Assembly: GCA_945888595.1 (NCBI GenBank)
Contig: CAMDAO010000006.1
Coordinates: forward strand, 1 to 49,377
Length of the DNA stretch: 49,377 nucleotides
DNA from: Chryseobacterium gleum
Lineage (GTDB): Bacteria; Bacteroidota; Bacteroidia; Flavobacteriales_D; Crocinitomicaceae
Direction: 5' to 3'
Shown: in pieces, positions 24,683 through 33,596 of the stretch
Position numbering within the stretch: position 1 is the stretch's first letter
Layout of the letters: every line of letters begins with the position of its first letter
Translations under genes and position numbers: made by a program
The notes under the pieces: generated by a model
The model's input: only the letters and a program-made list of their open reading frames with translations
Database searches by the model: none
What the model was told of the DNA's origin: nothing

Positions 24683-24700
24683 TTACACATTATACATTTT

Positions 24701-26938
24701 ATGGAAAGCACATTGAACCAAGAAGCAACTTTAGAACAAGCAGTAGAGCTTGGATTACGCCCGGATGAATTTGGAATGATCAAAGAAATTTTAGGTAGAA
24801 CACCTAATTTTACTGAGACGAGCGTGTATTCTGTTATGTGGTCTGAACATTGTTCTTACAAAAATTCAATTTATTGGCTAAAACAATTACCAAAAGAAGG
24901 TCCGCATATGCTTGTAAAAGCAGGTGAAGAAAATGCTGGAATGGTCGATATTGGGAATGGTTTAGGATGTGTTTTTAAAATAGAGTCCCATAATCACCCA
25001 AGCGCATTGGAGCCTTATCAAGGCGCAGCTACAGGTGTTGGAGGGATCAATCGTGATATTTTCACCATGGGCGCTCGGCCAATAGCACAACTTAATTCAC
25101 TACGTTTTGGTAATATTGAATTAGATCGTACCAAATGGTTGGTCAAAGGTGTGGTGAAAGGTATTGGTGATTATGGAAATGCTTTCGGAATTCCAATCGT
25201 TGGGGGAGAGGTATTCTTCGACGATTCTTACAATACAAATCCTCTGGTAAATGCTTTTTCCGCAGGTGTAATGGATTCAAAAAAGGTTATTTCAGCAAAA
25301 GCAAAAGGTCCAGGTAATTCAGTTTTTATTGTTGGTTCTGCAACAGGAAAAGATGGTATTGCGGGAGCAGCCTTCGCTTCAAAAGATATGACCGAAGAAT
25401 CAGCGTCTGATTTACCTTCGGTTCAAGTGGGAGATCCTTTCATGGAAAAATTGCTGTTAGAAGCGACGATGGAATTACTGACCACAGATGCTGTTGTAGG
25501 TATGCAAGATATGGGTGCAGCTGGAATCACTTGTTCAACTTGCGAAATGAGTGCTGGTGGAAATGTAGGAATGGATATTCAACTGGATTTGGTTCCTACA
25601 AGACAAGAAAATATGTTGCCTTATGAAATTCTACTTTCAGAATCGCAAGAGCGAATGCTAGTAGTTGTAAAAAAAGGTGAAGAAGATGTTGTAAAAGCAA
25701 TTTTCGATAAATGGGATCTTCATGCAGAAGAAATTGGAGTTGTTACTGCTTCTGATCGAGTTCGTTATTTCATGAATGGAGAATTGGTGGGAGATGTTCC
25801 TGCTGAATCTTTAGTTCTAGGTGGCGGAGCTCCTCAGTATCAGCGTGAATATACAGAGCCAGCGTATTATCAAGAGTATAAAAAATTCAAAATAGAAGAT
25901 GTTGCTCAACCGGATGATTTGAAAGAAGTTGCTTTTTTCTTATTACAGCATCCAAATATCGCTTCTAAACGTTGGGTGTATGAACAATATGATTCAATGG
26001 TTGGAACAAAAAACATGTCAACTAACCGTCCATCCGACGCTGCGATTGTGCATGTAAAAGGAACAAATAAAGCAATCGCTATGACAGTAGATTGTAATTC
26101 AAGATATGTAAATGCGGATCCTGAAGTGGGAACCATGATTGCTGTTTCAGAAGCAGCTCGAAATATTGTTTGTTCAGGAGGTATTCCAAGTGCGATCACT
26201 AACTGTTTAAATTTTGGTAATCCTTACAATCCAGAATCTTTTTGGCAATTTGTAGGTGCTATTAAAGGAATGTCAAAAGCTTGTTTGAAATTTGAAACAC
26301 CAGTAACTGGAGGAAATGTTTCTTTTTATAATCAAACTTCTACCAATGGTGTTGAAACTCCTGTTTTTCCAACACCTACAATTGGTATGATTGGTTTATT
26401 GGAAGATAAAACAAGAGCAATGACGCTAGATTTTAAACAAAAAGGAGATTTAATTTTCTTAATTGGTGATTCTTTTGATTGTATTTCATCCTCTGAATAT
26501 TTGTATTCTTTTCATGGTGTAAAAGCATCGCCAGCTCCTGTTTTTGATTTAGAAAAAGAGTGTGAAGTGCAACACACAGTAAAAGGATTGATTCAAAATG
26601 ATTTAATAAATGCTGCGCATGATATTGCTGATGGAGGAATGTTTGTTTCTTTGACCGAGATGTCGATGCCGAGAGATTTAGGATTCGATATTGTCACGGA
26701 TGCAGAAATTAGAGAAGATGCATTCTTGTTTGGAGAGGCTCAAGGTAGAGTTTTGGTGACAGTGAGCGAAGATACGGAAGAAGATTTTATCGAATTCATG
26801 ATGGATTCAACGGTTAATTTTACCTTGTTAGGGCACGTAACAAAAGGCAAGATGATGGTGGATGATGAACATTTTGGATTTATCACGGAAGCGAAAGAAT
26901 TATTCAATAATGCATTGGGTAAAAAAATAGAAAAGTAG
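24701..26938 (+). CDS. purL: Phosphoribosylformylglycinamidine synthase, short PurL subunit
   Basis: A 745-residue purine synthesis enzyme converting FGAR to FGAM with ATP. It is the short (B. subtilis-like) form lacking the glutaminase domain, so separate PurQ and PurS are expected elsewhere. Visible landmarks are [62 protein letters not shown] and, in the second half, [14 protein letters not shown] and [10 protein letters not shown]. The ATG at 24701 is used rather than TTG 24680. It is followed by the intergenic repeat E. Confidence 0.95.
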   Translation: MESTLNQEATLEQAVELGLRPDEFGMIKEILGRTPNFTETSVYSVMWSEHCSYKNSIYWLKQLPKEGPHMLVKAGEENAGMVDIGNGLGCVFKIESHNHPSALEPYQGAATGVGGINRDIFTMGARPIAQLNSLRFGNIELDRTKWLVKGVVKGIGDYGNAFGIPIVGGEVFFDDSYNTNPLVNAFSAGVMDSKKVISAKAKGPGNSVFIVGSATGKDGIAGAAFASKDMTEESASDLPSVQVGDPFMEKLLLEATMELLTTDAVVGMQDMGAAGITCSTCEMSAGGNVGMDIQLDLVPTRQENMLPYEILLSESQERMLVVVKKGEEDVVKAIFDKWDLHAEEIGVVTASDRVRYFMNGELVGDVPAESLVLGGGAPQYQREYTEPAYYQEYKKFKIEDVAQPDDLKEVAFFLLQHPNIASKRWVYEQYDSMVGTKNMSTNRPSDAAIVHVKGTNKAIAMTVDCNSRYVNADPEVGTMIAVSEAARNIVCSGGIPSAITNCLNFGNPYNPESFWQFVGAIKGMSKACLKFETPVTGGNVSFYNQTSTNGVETPVFPTPTIGMIGLLEDKTRAMTLDFKQKGDLIFLIGDSFDCISSSEYLYSFHGVKASPAPVFDLEKECEVQHTVKGLIQNDLINAAHDIADGGMFVSLTEMSMPRDLGFDIVTDAEIREDAFLFGEAQGRVLVTVSEDTEEDFIEFMMDSTVNFTLLGHVTKGKMMVDDEHFGFITEAKELFNNALGKKIEK

Positions 26939-26947
26939 ACATTTGGT

Positions 26948-27050
26948 TTTTAATAGTAGATCGTTCCGCTTGCGAACGTATAGAACTATTAATTTCTAGT
27001 GTAAAAGAGAAGCGATCTAGAGTCTAAAAATCTAGATTCTAAAAAAGATA
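26948..27050. repeat. Intergenic repeat E (GATCGTTCCGCTT / AGTCTAAA family)
   Basis: It begins TAGTAGATCGTTCCGCTTGC, where CGTTC pairs with GAACG to make a small hairpin, and has the inverse arm GAAGCGATCTA at about 27011, then AGAGTCTAAAAATCTAGATT. The 13-mer GTCTAAAAATCTA is shared with copies at 15670 and 22318. It fills the gap between purL and the DUF4290 gene. Confidence 0.65.
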
Positions 27051-27054
27051 TGAT

Positions 27055-27696
27055 ATGGAATACAATACGACGCGTCAAAAATTAATGTTACCAGAATATG
27101 GTAGAAACGTTCAGAATATGATTCATCATGCGATGGAAATAGAAGATCGTGCAGAACGTAATCGTGCAGCTCAAGCAATCATTGAGGTGATGGGGCAATT
27201 AAATCCGCACTTAAGAGATGTGGATGATTTTCGCCATAAATTATGGACGCATTTATTTGTTATGTCTGATTTTCAGTTAGATGCTGATTCGCCATATGAA
27301 TTACCTAAGAAAGAAGAATTAGCAAGTAAACCAGATAGAGTTGATTATCCTACTAGTAAAATTAGATTTGGACACTACGGTAAATACACGCAAAAGATTC
27401 TTGAAGATGCTTCTGCAATAGCGGACTCTGGAGAGAAAAAATATTTGACACGGACCATGGCAAATTTTATGAAAAAACAGTTTCTCGTTTTTAATAATGA
27501 TGCCGTAGAAAATGCGGTGATAGCGAACCAGTTGTCAGAGCTTTCTAAGAAGGAATTAATTTTAGAAAATCCAGAAGATCTTATTTCTACGAATGTAATT
27601 TTGAAATCGTATGGAATTCAAGCGAATCAAAATAAGAACAACGTTAAAAAGCCGCAGCAAAATAATCAGCAGCCAAAAAAGAAATTTAAAAAATAA
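27055..27696 (+). CDS. DUF4290 family protein
   Basis: A 213-residue protein of the Bacteroidota-restricted DUF4290 family, found next to murA in many members. The conserved core is LMLPEYGRNVQNMIHHAM, NPHLRDVDDFRHKLWTHLF and IRFGHYGKYTQKILEDA. The last 20 residues are a low-complexity Asn/Gln/Lys tail, which may bind nucleic acid or be disordered. Function is unknown. murA begins 6 bp after its stop, so they are cotranscribed. Confidence 0.88.
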   Translation: MEYNTTRQKLMLPEYGRNVQNMIHHAMEIEDRAERNRAAQAIIEVMGQLNPHLRDVDDFRHKLWTHLFVMSDFQLDADSPYELPKKEELASKPDRVDYPTSKIRFGHYGKYTQKILEDASAIADSGEKKYLTRTMANFMKKQFLVFNNDAVENAVIANQLSELSKKELILENPEDLISTNVILKSYGIQANQNKNNVKKPQQNNQQPKKKFKK

Positions 27697-27702
27697 GCAG
27701 TA

Positions 27703-29010
27703 ATGGCGTCTTTTGAAATACAGGGTGGTAAGCCACTAAAAGGTGAATTGATTCCGCAAGGAGCAAAAAATGAGGCATTACAGATTTTATGTGCCGTTTT
27801 GTTAACTCCTGAAAAAGTAACAATTTCTAATATTCCAGATATTATTGATGTAAACAAGTTGATAAGTTTACTTCAAACAATGGGAGTTAAAGTTGAAAAG
27901 GTGGAAAAAGGAACCTATATTTTTCAGGCAAAAGACATTGATTTACCGTATTTAGAATCAGACGATTTTAAGAAAAGAGCAGGTTCGCTTCGTGGTTCGA
28001 TTATGATTGTAGGGCCACTATTAGCTCGTTTTGGTAGAGGATTTATACCGAAGCCTGGTGGAGATAAAATTGGACGTCGTCGATTGGATACTCATTTTGA
28101 AGGGTTCATGAAATTGGGCGCAAAATTTAATTACGATGCAGGTGAACATTTCTATTCTGTTGATTCTGAGCAATTGGTTGGTGCTTATATTCATTTAGAT
28201 GAAGCCTCCGTTACAGGTACCGCGAATATTTTAATGGCTGCTGTGATGGCGCAAGGGGAAACAACTATTTACAATGCTGCTTGTGAACCCTATTTACAAC
28301 AGTTGTGCAAAATGTTGAACTCTATGGGGGCAAATATCAGTGGTATTTCTTCTAATATGTTAACGATTCAAGGTGTCAAAGAATTAAAAGGTTGTTTCCA
28401 TCGAATTCTTCCAGATATGATTGAAATTGGTAGTTTCATTGGTTTGGCTGCAATGACTAAATCTGAAATTACAATAAAAGATGTTAGCTGGGATAATTTA
28501 GGAATCATTCCTGATGTTTTTAGAAAATTAGGGATTAAGCTAGAACGCAAAGGCGATGACATTTATGTTCCTGCGCAAGATTCGTATGAAATTGATACTT
28601 TTATTGACGGTTCTATTTTAACTATTTCTGACGCTCCTTGGCCAGGATTCACTCCTGACTTATTATCCATTATTTTAGTGGTGGCTACGCAAGCTAAAGG
28701 AAGTGTTTTGATTCACCAGAAAATGTTTGAATCACGTTTGTTTTTTGTGGATAAATTAATTGACATGGGGGCGCAAATCATTTTGTGTGATCCACACCGT
28801 GCGACCGTTATTGGTTTGAATAATGAGCACACATTGAAAGGAATTTCTATGACTTCGCCTGATATAAGAGCGGGAGTTTCATTGCTAATAGCGGCTTTAT
28901 CAGCTAAAGGAAAAAGTACGATTCACAATATTGAACAAATTGACCGAGGATATCAAGATATAGATATCAGGTTGAATAATTTGGGCGCAGATATTCGAAG
29001 AGTAAAGTAA
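27703..29010 (+). CDS. murA: UDP-N-acetylglucosamine 1-carboxyvinyltransferase, Asp in place of active-site Cys
   Basis: A 435-residue enzyme making the first committed precursor of peptidoglycan from UDP-GlcNAc and phosphoenolpyruvate. K22 and N23 (AKNEALQIL) and the loop RGSIMIVGPLLARFGRGF are conserved. The loop residue that is Cys115 in E. coli is D121 in PKPGGDKIGRRRLDTH. A natural Cys-to-Asp change at this site is known in Mycobacterium and Chlamydia and gives fosfomycin resistance, so the same is expected here. It forms a unit with the DUF4290 gene, and the TlpA-like gene starts 25 bp on. Confidence 0.95.
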   Translation: MASFEIQGGKPLKGELIPQGAKNEALQILCAVLLTPEKVTISNIPDIIDVNKLISLLQTMGVKVEKVEKGTYIFQAKDIDLPYLESDDFKKRAGSLRGSIMIVGPLLARFGRGFIPKPGGDKIGRRRLDTHFEGFMKLGAKFNYDAGEHFYSVDSEQLVGAYIHLDEASVTGTANILMAAVMAQGETTIYNAACEPYLQQLCKMLNSMGANISGISSNMLTIQGVKELKGCFHRILPDMIEIGSFIGLAAMTKSEITIKDVSWDNLGIIPDVFRKLGIKLERKGDDIYVPAQDSYEIDTFIDGSILTISDAPWPGFTPDLLSIILVVATQAKGSVLIHQKMFESRLFFVDKLIDMGAQIILCDPHRATVIGLNNEHTLKGISMTSPDIRAGVSLLIAALSAKGKSTIHNIEQIDRGYQDIDIRLNNLGADIRRVK

Positions 29011-29035
29011 ATAATTTGGAGTAATATATTTTTGT

Positions 29036-29533
29036 ATGAGATTCGTTGCGTTTTTGTCTATTTTAATTTGCTTTTCATTTACTTCTAGTGTTTCTATTAC
29101 TGTTGGTGAAAAGGCACCAGAAATAGAGTTAGTAAATCCAGCGGGTAAAATCATTAAGCTTTCAGATTTGAGAGGTAAAATGGTTTTAATAGATTTTTGG
29201 GCATCTTGGTGCGGACCTTGTCGAAATGAAAATCCTCATGTTGTAGAAGCGTATACGAAGTATAAAAAAGAAAAATTCAAAAATGCGAATGGTTTCCAAG
29301 TATTCAGTGTTTCTTTAGATCGAACGATTGAGCCTTGGTTGAAAGCAATTGAAGATGATCAATTGGTGTGGAAAAATCATGCATGGGATAAGGATGGAAA
29401 AGCGGCTCAAGCATACGGCGCAAGTTCCATTCCATTTGGTATTTTGATTGATGGTAAAGGAGTTGTCATTGCTAAAGGTCAAGAATTAAGAGGTTTGGGT
29501 TTGCATATTGCACTGGATAAACTTCTGAAATAA
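29036..29533 (+). CDS. TlpA/ResA-like periplasmic thioredoxin-fold protein
   Basis: A 165-residue exported thiol-disulfide protein with a signal peptide (MRFVAFLSILICFSFTSSVS) and an AhpC/TSA-Redoxin type core: APEIELVNPAGKIIKLSDLR, active site FWASWCGPCRNE, cis-Pro SSIPFGILIDGKG. It probably reduces disulfides in the periplasm. It lies 25 bp after murA; the TATTTTTG just before its ATG is too close to serve as its promoter. Confidence 0.88.
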   Translation: MRFVAFLSILICFSFTSSVSITVGEKAPEIELVNPAGKIIKLSDLRGKMVLIDFWASWCGPCRNENPHVVEAYTKYKKEKFKNANGFQVFSVSLDRTIEPWLKAIEDDQLVWKNHAWDKDGKAAQAYGASSIPFGILIDGKGVVIAKGQELRGLGLHIALDKLLK

Positions 29534-29744
29534 GATGATTTGCCAAAAAAATATTCTCATCAGCTCATTATCAATCCTAGAATTTCAATGATATATTTAT
29601 CTTCCCCAATCGGTTGATTTAATGTTGTCAAAAGTCTTTCTCCTAAAAACACTTAATGATGAAGCTTCTTCTCAAGGAGTTCCTTTTATAACATGAGTAG
29701 CATTGGCAGGTATTGAATTAGAAATCTCTTAAAACTGCATCAAA
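29534..29744 (-). pseudogene. Possible remnant of a decayed gene
   Basis: The minus strand contains a reading frame interrupted by one TGA: EISNSIPANATHVIKGTP, stop, EEASSLSVFRRKTFDN then IKSTDWGR and a final stop. A single TGA in place of TGG would join the two parts. The plus strand also has a partly open frame (DEASSQGVPFIT). The amino acid make-up looks gene-like, but no family is recognised and there is no start codon, so this is weak. Confidence 0.2.
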
Positions 29745-31004
29745 TCAAGTTTTCCTTTTCTTCTTCTTAGCAGCTGGAAATAGAATATTGTTGAGAATTA
29801 ATCTGTAACCAGGTGAATTTGGATGTAGATTTAAATCGGTTGGAGGGTCCATTACTTTATGTTCAAAATCTTCAGGATCATGACCACCATAAAAAGTCCA
29901 GGTCCCTTGCCCTAATTCACCATGTATGTATTTTGCCGTTTTTAATTCTTTATTCTCACCTAAAATTAACACATTTGATTTTATAAGACTTTTTTGAAAA
30001 TCAGTTGTTTGCCCCATGAAACCATCGATTACATCTGTGTGGCATTGCGTTAACATCGTTGGAACGACATCCCATTTTGCTGAAAACTCAAACAATGTAA
30101 ATTTGTCAGTATTTTCGTTACGGGTATGTAAGTTTGTTCCATCGATATTTGAATATTCATAGACAAGCGGATTGGGTTCTAAAATGAAATTTTCAAATGC
30201 AAAAGTATTTTTAAAATTTAGTTTTTGCTGCGCATTCGGATCTACTCCGTCACCATCATACATAGATTCACAAATATCTACCCCTTGAGCGGCTAATGCA
30301 ATGTCGAAACTGTCTGTACCACTGCACATTGTAAACAAGAAGCCTCCTCCAAGTACAAAATTTTGAATGTTTGTTGCTACAGCTAATTTCAACTTCGAAA
30401 CTTTTTCAAATCCTAATGCATGCGCATCAGCTTCCAAACCTGCAACTTGCTGTTTGTACCAAGAATAGGAACTGTATGCTGAATAAAATTTACCATATTC
30501 TCCCGTGAAATCTTCGTGATGCAGGTGCAGCCAATCATACTTCGGGAGCAGTCCCATCACAATGGCAGAATCATAAATTTTATCATATGGAATCTCAGCA
30601 TATTCTAAGACCATCGTTACAGCATCATCCCATGGCTGTTTGCCTTTGGGCGTATATACGGCAATTTTTGGAGCTTTTTCTAACTGAACAACCTCCATAT
30701 TTGTTTCAGGATTAGCAATTTGATTTTTTATATTATTGGCTTGTCCGTCGGCAATGACTTCGTATTTCACACCACGTAAGAGTAATTCTTCTTCAGCTGA
30801 ATTCAAATGCGGAATTAAAAAAGATCCCCCTCTGTAATTTAAAAGCCATTCAACTACTACTTCACTTTCAAGTAGCCAAAATGCTACACCATATGCTTTT
30901 AGGTGATTTGTTTGAGTCTCATCCATTGGCACAAGAATTTGAGTAGCATTTAATTTACTAATACTCATCAAACAAACCAATATTATTAAAATGTTACCTT
31001 TCAT
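29745..31004 (-). CDS. Exported protein often labelled asparagine synthetase B
   Basis: A 419-residue protein with a signal peptide (MKGNILIILVCLMSISKLNA). It matches a Bacteroidota family carried in databases as asparagine synthetase B (ILVPMDETQTNHLKAYG, LLNYRGGSFLIPH), yet it has neither the N-terminal Cys glutaminase domain nor the ATP-pyrophosphatase SGGLDS motif of AsnB. The middle part (AVYTPKGKQPWDDAVTMVLE, WLHLHHEDFTGEYGKF, GGGFLFTMCSGTDSFD) looks like a glutamine-amidotransferase-like alpha-beta fold without an obvious triad. Predicted exported; function not known. It is 49 bp downstream of dnaB. Confidence 0.75.
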   Translation of the reverse strand: MKGNILIILVCLMSISKLNATQILVPMDETQTNHLKAYGVAFWLLESEVVVEWLLNYRGGSFLIPHLNSAEEELLLRGVKYEVIADGQANNIKNQIANPETNMEVVQLEKAPKIAVYTPKGKQPWDDAVTMVLEYAEIPYDKIYDSAIVMGLLPKYDWLHLHHEDFTGEYGKFYSAYSSYSWYKQQVAGLEADAHALGFEKVSKLKLAVATNIQNFVLGGGFLFTMCSGTDSFDIALAAQGVDICESMYDGDGVDPNAQQKLNFKNTFAFENFILEPNPLVYEYSNIDGTNLHTRNENTDKFTLFEFSAKWDVVPTMLTQCHTDVIDGFMGQTTDFQKSLIKSNVLILGENKELKTAKYIHGELGQGTWTFYGGHDPEDFEHKVMDPPTDLNLHPNSPGYRLILNNILFPAAKKKKRKT

Positions 31005-31053
31005 ATGGGACCTATACTTTTTTGCATACTTCTTACAAATATCCTGCTAAAAA

Positions 31054-32631
31054 TTAGAAAGGCGTATCGTCGTCATCTAAAGAATTGTTAAAATCGGTAT
31101 CTTCTTTGTCAAATGAGTTCATTTTGCTAGAAATAGTGTAACTCCCTCTCCCTTGTGTATCAAAATTATCATTTGAGTTCATACTAGAAGGAATTGCATG
31201 AACAGGAATAGGATCTTCGTTATAATTATCAATATTGTCAAAACGAGCATATTTAGCTATGAATCGAAGTCTAACATCTTGTAGATCACCATTTCTATGT
31301 TTGGCTATGATTATTTCTCCCACTCCTTCATTTGAATTACCGTCTGCATCTTGCATAAATCCGTAATATTCTGGACGATAAATAAATGAAACGATATCCG
31401 CATCTTGCTCGATTGCCCCTGATTCACGTAAATCTGAAAGTTGAGGCTTTTTTAGTCCACCACGTTGCTCTACCGAACGACTCAATTGCGAAAGAGCGAT
31501 CACAGGAACATTTAGTTCTTTGGCAATTTCTTTAATTGCTCGAGAGATGCTCGAGATTTCTTGTTCCCTATTACCCGGACCTTTTCCAGTTCCAGCAGTC
31601 ATCAGTTGTAAATAATCAATAATGATCAATTGGATATCATGTTGCATTTTCAAACGACGACATTTAGCTCGTAGATCAAAAATATTTATACCAGCAGTGT
31701 CGTCTATATACAGCGGTGCAGTTGCTAATTTAGATATTCTAGAATGTAATTGTTGAAATTCATCCTCTCGTAAATCTCCTTTTCTTAATTTGCTAGCATC
31801 TAATCTTGCTTCACTCGAAATCAAACGCTTAACCAATTGCACTGATGACATCTCCAAAGAGAAAAATGCCACTCCCATTCCATGATCAACAGCCGTATTA
31901 CGCGCCATGGAAAGAACGAAAGCGGTTTTACCCATCGCAGGTCGAGCGGCAATTACAATCATGTCAGAACGTTGCCAACCAGCTGTCACTTTATCTAAAT
32001 CAAAAAATCCAGTTGGAATTCCTGAGATTCCATCTGTATTTTGCGAAGCTTTTTCAATTTCTTCAATTGCTCTTCGAACAACATTTTGCATAGTATCTGC
32101 ATTTTTACTCATGTTGTTTTCAGCAATTTTAAAAAGATCTCCTTCTGCTTTTCCTAACACATTAAACACATCCGTTGTTTCATCATATGCATCACGAATT
32201 ACTTCATTGCTCATTTTTATTAATTCACGTTTAATGTGCTTCTCCGCAATTATCCGTGCATGAAATTCAACGTGTGCTGAAGAACCAATTCGACTAGTCA
32301 AAAGTGAAATATAAGCCGAACCACCAGCCGCCTCTAATTCACCATTCTGCCGCAATTTATTACTGACAGTTAGAAGGTCAATAGGGCTAGAACTTGCAAA
32401 TAATTCTCGAATTACATTGTAAATATATTGGTGTTTAGGATCATAGAAACTGGCAGGAGTTAATTTGTCGATAACATCAGTCACGGCATTCTTCTCAATC
32501 ATCATCGCTCCAAGCACGGCTTGCTCAATATCTACAGCTTGAGGTGGTACTTTTCCCAATTCATTTGCTAAAACATTTGCATTCTTAACGCGTAAGGCAG
32601 GTTTTCGGGTGTTTTCAGCTTTATTTTCCAT
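31054..32631 (-). CDS. dnaB: Replicative DNA helicase
   Basis: A 525-residue hexameric helicase. The N-terminal domain (PPQAVDIEQAVLGAMMIEK) binds primase; the RecA-like C-terminal domain holds Walker A ARPAMGKTAFVLS, Walker B QLIIIDYLQLM, and the DnaB motifs FFSLEMSS and ALSQLSRSVEQR. A C-terminal acidic tail (DDDDTPF) is present, as in other Bacteroidota. No intein is seen. A consensus -7 box lies directly upstream of the ATG. Confidence 0.96.
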   Translation of the reverse strand: MENKAENTRKPALRVKNANVLANELGKVPPQAVDIEQAVLGAMMIEKNAVTDVIDKLTPASFYDPKHQYIYNVIRELFASSSPIDLLTVSNKLRQNGELEAAGGSAYISLLTSRIGSSAHVEFHARIIAEKHIKRELIKMSNEVIRDAYDETTDVFNVLGKAEGDLFKIAENNMSKNADTMQNVVRRAIEEIEKASQNTDGISGIPTGFFDLDKVTAGWQRSDMIVIAARPAMGKTAFVLSMARNTAVDHGMGVAFFSLEMSSVQLVKRLISSEARLDASKLRKGDLREDEFQQLHSRISKLATAPLYIDDTAGINIFDLRAKCRRLKMQHDIQLIIIDYLQLMTAGTGKGPGNREQEISSISRAIKEIAKELNVPVIALSQLSRSVEQRGGLKKPQLSDLRESGAIEQDADIVSFIYRPEYYGFMQDADGNSNEGVGEIIIAKHRNGDLQDVRLRFIAKYARFDNIDNYNEDPIPVHAIPSSMNSNDNFDTQGRGSYTISSKMNSFDKEDTDFNNSLDDDDTPF

Positions 32632-32635
32632 TTAG

Positions 32636-32643
32636 CAAATATA
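32636..32643 (-). promoter_or_regulatory. -7 box of dnaB, leaderless position
   Basis: The minus strand reads TATATTTG, full consensus, four bases before the dnaB ATG. A transcript starting a few bases downstream would be leaderless. Confidence 0.5.
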
Positions 32644-32726
32644 CGGAATCGTTTATTCGTTTTTCGTTCAAGTTTAAAAAATATTTAAAAAAGATGTGAA
32701 GAATAGTTTTCAACATTTGTTAATTT

Positions 32727-32900
32727 AGAAGTAGACTCAAGACCGCTTTGCTAAAAGATTCAAGATCGCTTTGCTTTTAGACTGATGAACTTTGTGACTT
32801 GAATTAACTTCAAAGTCTTTCTGTCTTAAATCATTCTGTCTTAAGTCATTCATCTTTTAGTCTAAAACAGTTGATAAGTCTAATGGCTATCGTTTAAAAA
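32727..32900. repeat. Intergenic repeat F (GATCGCTTTGCT / AGTCTAAA family)
   Basis: Two core copies in series (AAGACCGCTTTGCTAAAAGA at 32749-32768 region and AGATCGCTTTGCTTTTAGAC at 32763-32782) are followed by AAAGTCTTTCTGTCTTAAAT, CATTCTGTCTTAAGTC, TTTTAGTCTAAAACAG and AAGTCTAATGG. The order of elements closely follows repeat B at 10142. It lies between the divergent dnaB and mnmD genes. Confidence 0.65.
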
Positions 32901-32916
32901 TCTACTATCTATGTTA

Positions 32917-32924
32917 TATCTTTA
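32917..32924 (+). promoter_or_regulatory. -7 box of mnmD, near-leaderless
   Basis: TATCTTTA differs from TAnnTTTG at the last base only and lies four bases before the ATG at 32929. It overlaps an upstream in-frame ATG at 32911, arguing that the downstream ATG is the true start. Confidence 0.4.
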
Positions 32925-32928
32925 CCAC

Positions 32929-33594
32929 ATGCAACGTGAAGTAATACAAACAGAGGATGGATCTAAGACGATTAGAATCATTGATTTAAATGAAAACTAT
33001 CATTCGATTCATGGTGCTTTACAGGAAGCAAATCATGTTTTTATGAAATATGGTCTGTTGGAATTTCAAAATAAAGAGGAACTTTCGGTTTTTGAAATGG
33101 GTTTTGGTACGGGTTTAAATGCTTATTTAACAGCTGTTAAAGCCTCTGGACTTAAAATAAAAGTTAACTATCATGGATTGGAAGCTTACCCTGTTTCCAA
33201 AGAGGAAATTCTGGCTTTAGATTATGGAGGTTTGATAGGGGAAGAAAATAGATTTATTTACGATAAGATACAAGCTTCTTCTTGGGGTGAATCGGTGGAA
33301 ATTATGGATGGATTTACCTTGCAAAAGATTCATCAAGAAATTCAAAAAAATAATTTTCCTGTCTCATTTTATGACCTTGTTTTTTACGATGCTTTTGGTC
33401 CTCAAGTACAAGAAGATATGTGGTCTGTAGAAATATTCGAAAAGATTTTTAGCTCTTTGAAAACAGGTGGATTCCTCGTTACGTATTGTGCTAAAGGTCA
33501 GGTAAAAAGAAATTTGAAAGCGGTTGGTTTTACGATTGAAGCGTTGCCAGGTCCTCCAGGTAAAAGAGAAATGACGCGCGCTTGGAAAAAATAG
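32929..33594 (+). CDS. mnmD: tRNA U34 methyltransferase, MnmD type
   Basis: A 221-residue SAM-dependent methyltransferase corresponding to the MnmC2 domain alone. It makes the last step of mnm5s2U at tRNA wobble position 34. It shows NYHSIHGALQEANHVFMKYG, the SAM motif VFEMGFGTGLNAYL, and the catalytic region FYDAFGPQVQEDMWS. The FAD oxidase half found in E. coli MnmC is missing, as usual in this phylum. It converges with mtaB, only 2 bp apart. Confidence 0.9.
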   Translation: MQREVIQTEDGSKTIRIIDLNENYHSIHGALQEANHVFMKYGLLEFQNKEELSVFEMGFGTGLNAYLTAVKASGLKIKVNYHGLEAYPVSKEEILALDYGGLIGEENRFIYDKIQASSWGESVEIMDGFTLQKIHQEIQKNNFPVSFYDLVFYDAFGPQVQEDMWSVEIFEKIFSSLKTGGFLVTYCAKGQVKRNLKAVGFTIEALPGPPGKREMTRAWKK

Positions 33595-33596
33595 TA

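Noticed and set aside
24680-24700. TTG start of purL at 24680
   Set aside because: It lies inside the -7 box TACTTTTG, so it would not be transcribed; ATG 24701 begins the conserved protein.
29027-29034. TATTTTTG before the TlpA-like gene as its promoter
   Set aside because: It lies one base from the ATG, so transcription would begin inside the gene; read-through from murA is more likely.
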